From NCBI RefSeq assembly GCF_000717055.1, contig NZ_JNXI01000018.1, forward strand, positions 1 through 64,000: a stretch of DNA of 64,000 nucleotides, in the 5' to 3' direction. Below are positions 62,383 to 64,000 of this stretch, piece after piece (the stretch's first letter is position 1; each line of letters opens with the position of its first letter). The position numbers were made by a program, and so were the translations under genes. Under the pieces are notes generated by a model. That model searched no databases. It was not told the DNA's origin and worked only from the letters and a program-made list of their open reading frames with translations. The DNA comes from Streptomyces iakyrus. GTDB lineage: Bacteria > Actinomycetota > Actinomycetes > Streptomycetales > Streptomycetaceae.

Positions 62383-63177
62383 CTAGGCGAATGCGACGTT
62401 GTAGATGCCTGCCGCGATGGCGCCGCCGATCAGCGGACCCACCACGGGGACCCAGGCGTAGCCCCAGTCGGAGCCGCCCTTGTTGGGCAGCGGCAGCAGG
62501 GCGTGCACGATGCGCGGTCCGAGGTCACGGGCCGGGTTGATCGCGTACCCCGTCGGGCCGCCGAGGGAGAGGCCGATGGACACCACGACGAGCGCGGTGA
62601 CCAGGGCGCCCAGGGTGCCCAGGCCGTTGCCCTTGTCGTTCAGGCCCTGGGTGAGCACGGCGAGCACCAGCACGACCGTGCCGATGATCTCCGTCGCGAC
62701 GTTCTGCCAGGCGACCCGGACCTCGGGGCCGGTGGAGAAGACGCCCAGCACGGGGCCCGCGCCCTTCTCCTGGGCCTCGACGGCCTTGACCGCGGTGTCC
62801 TGCGCACCCGGGCCGCCGACTATCTCGCGGTCGGTGAGGTGGGCGTGGAACTGACCGTAGTAAGCGACCCAGACCAGGGCCGCGCCGATCATGGCGCCGA
62901 GAACCTGTCCGGCGAAGTAGACCGGGACGTTCTTCCAGTCGCCGTCCTTGATGGCGATGGCCAGCGTCACGGCCGGGTTCAGATGGGCGCCGGAGAGCGG
63001 CGCCGAGGTGTAGACCGCCGTGAGCACCGCGAAGCCCCACCCGAAGGTGATGGCGAGCCAGCCGGCGTTACGAGCCTTGGAGGCCTTCAGCGTGACGGCG
63101 GCACAGACGCCGCCGCCGAGGAGGATGAGTATGGCGGTACCGATGGTCTCGCCGATGAAGATGTCGGAGCTGGACAC
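62383..63177 (-). CDS. glpF: Glycerol uptake facilitator (aquaglyceroporin)
   Basis: Six-helix MIP channel for glycerol entry, 264 aa. Both pore motifs are intact: [11 protein letters not shown] and [15 protein letters not shown] 63177 ([14 protein letters not shown]) with AAAGGAG spaced normally is chosen; the longer frame runs through the promoter. It is first in the glpF-glpK-glpD transcript and is separated from gylR by 262 bp. Confidence 0.95.
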   Translation of the reverse strand: MSSSDIFIGETIGTAILILLGGGVCAAVTLKASKARNAGWLAITFGWGFAVLTAVYTSAPLSGAHLNPAVTLAIAIKDGDWKNVPVYFAGQVLGAMIGAALVWVAYYGQFHAHLTDREIVGGPGAQDTAVKAVEAQEKGAGPVLGVFSTGPEVRVAWQNVATEIIGTVVLVLAVLTQGLNDKGNGLGTLGALVTALVVVSIGLSLGGPTGYAINPARDLGPRIVHALLPLPNKGGSDWGYAWVPVVGPLIGGAIAAGIYNVAFA

Positions 63178-63244
63178 CCGCGACTCCTTTGTCCTACGTC
63201 CAGGGAAGTTCGATACCGGCCTGGCGTTGTCACACTCTAGCGCG

Positions 63245-63267
63245 TATTGCCGGTAGCTGTTCGGCAA
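63245..63267. promoter_or_regulatory. Inverted repeat upstream of glpF, candidate GylR operator
   Basis: ATTGCCG-N9-CGGCAAT with perfect 7-bp arms in the gylR-glpF interval. It lies just upstream of a TAGAGT hexamer (reading toward glpF) that could be a -10. Consistent with an IclR-type site; not proven. Confidence 0.5.
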
Positions 63268-63439
63268 TGTCGACCGATGGACGGGAGTCTTGCTTCGGCG
63301 TTACGAGCACGTCAAGGGCTGTGAACTCGAAAATCTGATCGTTACTGATCGCCGCGGTCCCGGTGATCTTCTCCGCAGGTGAGCGCGGACATGCCGAGGA
63401 CCGGGACGCCGTACGGCGACCCGGTCCGCTCGTGTGCCC

Positions 63440-64000
63440 TCAGAACCGCCCGGCGCCCAGGTCCCGCGAGACCGCGCGGGCACAGTCCCGTACGGCCGCG
63501 ATGAGCTCGGGACGCAGCGCCCGCTCGTCGTCGGACCGGCACAGCCGCTCCACGGCGCCGGTGATGCCGACCGCCCCGACCGGCATGCGCCGCCGGTCGT
63601 GGATGGGCGCGGCCAGGGAGGCGACGCCCTCCCACGTCTCCTCCACATCGGCCGCGTACCCGCGCGCGCGGGTCACGTCGAGGAGGTGCTCGAAGCCCTC
63701 CGGCTCGCACACTGTCCGGTCGGTGAACGCCTTGCGGTCGGCCTCCAGGGCCTCGCTGTGCGCCACCGGGTCGTAGGCGGACAGCACCTTGCCCAGGGCC
63801 GTGGAGTGCAGCGGCTGCATGGCCCCGATCTCCAGGACCTGCCGGCTGTCGTCGGGCCGGAAGACGTGGTGCACGATCAGTACGCCCTGCTGGTGCAGGA
63901 CGCCGAGATAGACGCTCTCGCCGCTGGAGCGGGCCAGGTCGTCGGCCCAGACGAGGGCGCGCGCCCGCAGTTCGTGCACGTCCAGGTAGGTGGTGCCCAG
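63440..64000 (-). CDS. gylR: IclR-family regulator GylR (partial, N-terminus beyond window)
   Basis: Glycerol-operon repressor/activator of the IclR family; only the last 186 residues are in the window. The visible part is the effector-binding domain (SGESVYLGVLHQQGVLIVHH, LHSTALGKVLSAY, and EGVASLAAPIHDRRRMPVGA). The frame is open to the window edge, so the GTG at 63979 is internal and the helix-turn-helix is missing from view. Identity as gylR rests on its place just upstream of glpF-glpK-glpD on the same strand, as in other streptomycetes. Confidence 0.9.
   Translation of the reverse strand: MGTTYLDVHELRARALVWADDLARSSGESVYLGVLHQQGVLIVHHVFRPDDSRQVLEIGAMQPLHSTALGKVLSAYDPVAHSEALEADRKAFTDRTVCEPEGFEHLLDVTRARGYAADVEETWEGVASLAAPIHDRRRMPVGAVGITGAVERLCRSDDERALRPELIAAVRDCARAVSRDLGAGRF

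Noticed and set aside
63979..63979. GTG as start of the IclR-family gene
   Set aside because: The frame is open to the window edge and continues with conserved effector-domain sequence, so this codon is internal.

Overview
The window is high-GC actinobacterial chromosome, almost certainly Streptomyces. Evidence: third-position G/C throughout, frequent GTG starts, two chaplins (chpH, chpC), mycothiol ligase mshC, a SCO1664-family protein, an actinomycete-type SoxR and the gylR-glpF-glpK-glpD glycerol cluster. From memory, the gene order resembles the S. coelicolor core region from gylR (about SCO1658) through mshC (SCO1663) and chpC/chpH (SCO1674/1675) to soxR (about SCO1697) and beyond. No phage, transposase, CRISPR array or large biosynthetic cluster is visible, so this is mostly vertically inherited core.

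Layout. 1-10 kb: class F sortase, an orphan sugar-type ABC ATPase, an aldehyde/alcohol dehydrogenase pair, an MHS-type transporter, a DMT exporter with an ArsR regulator, a TetR regulator and an acyl-CoA dehydrogenase. 10-20 kb: a second TetR facing a MaoC hydratase, soxR, a BKACE-family enzyme, a secreted penicillin-acylase-family hydrolase, an alpha/beta hydrolase and a Tat-exported NamZ-family (DUF1343) protein. 20-30 kb: an SDR / acyl-CoA synthetase / TetR operon in which the synthetase is frameshifted; a tightly coupled three-gene operon (SpoIIE phosphatase, B12-binding protein, STAS protein); a kinase / acyl-CoA dehydrogenase pair. 30-41 kb: two DUF202 proteins, NUDIX, DMT transporter, APC permease, a sulfite-oxidase-fold/cytochrome b pair and a complete gluconate/idonate cluster. 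41-50 kb: tRNA-Leu(GAG), an M20 peptidase, the two chaplins, a RecD2-like protein lacking its ATPase motifs, an aldo/keto reductase and a pectate lyase. 50-64 kb: LLM oxidoreductase, ferritin-like protein, CorA, the conserved actinobacterial trio leading to mshC, PAC2, a FadR-type regulator and the glycerol genes, with gylR cut by the window end.

How the parts work together. Repeated operator-like palindromes suggest three separate TetR circuits. One joins the aldehyde dehydrogenase operon to the TetR/acyl-CoA dehydrogenase pair about 6.5 kb away. A second joins the MHS transporter, the SDR-synthetase-TetR operon and the kinase-acyl-CoA dehydrogenase operon. Together these match the enzyme set of bacterial levulinate/4-hydroxyacid catabolism, which is the most interesting metabolic hypothesis here. 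A third links a TetR gene with MaoC/soxR. The other strong candidate is the SpoIIE-B12-STAS operon: the B12 protein carries the W-x9-EH signature of CarH-type light sensors but has no DNA-binding domain, so it may feed light or cobalamin status into a partner-switching sigma-factor pathway.
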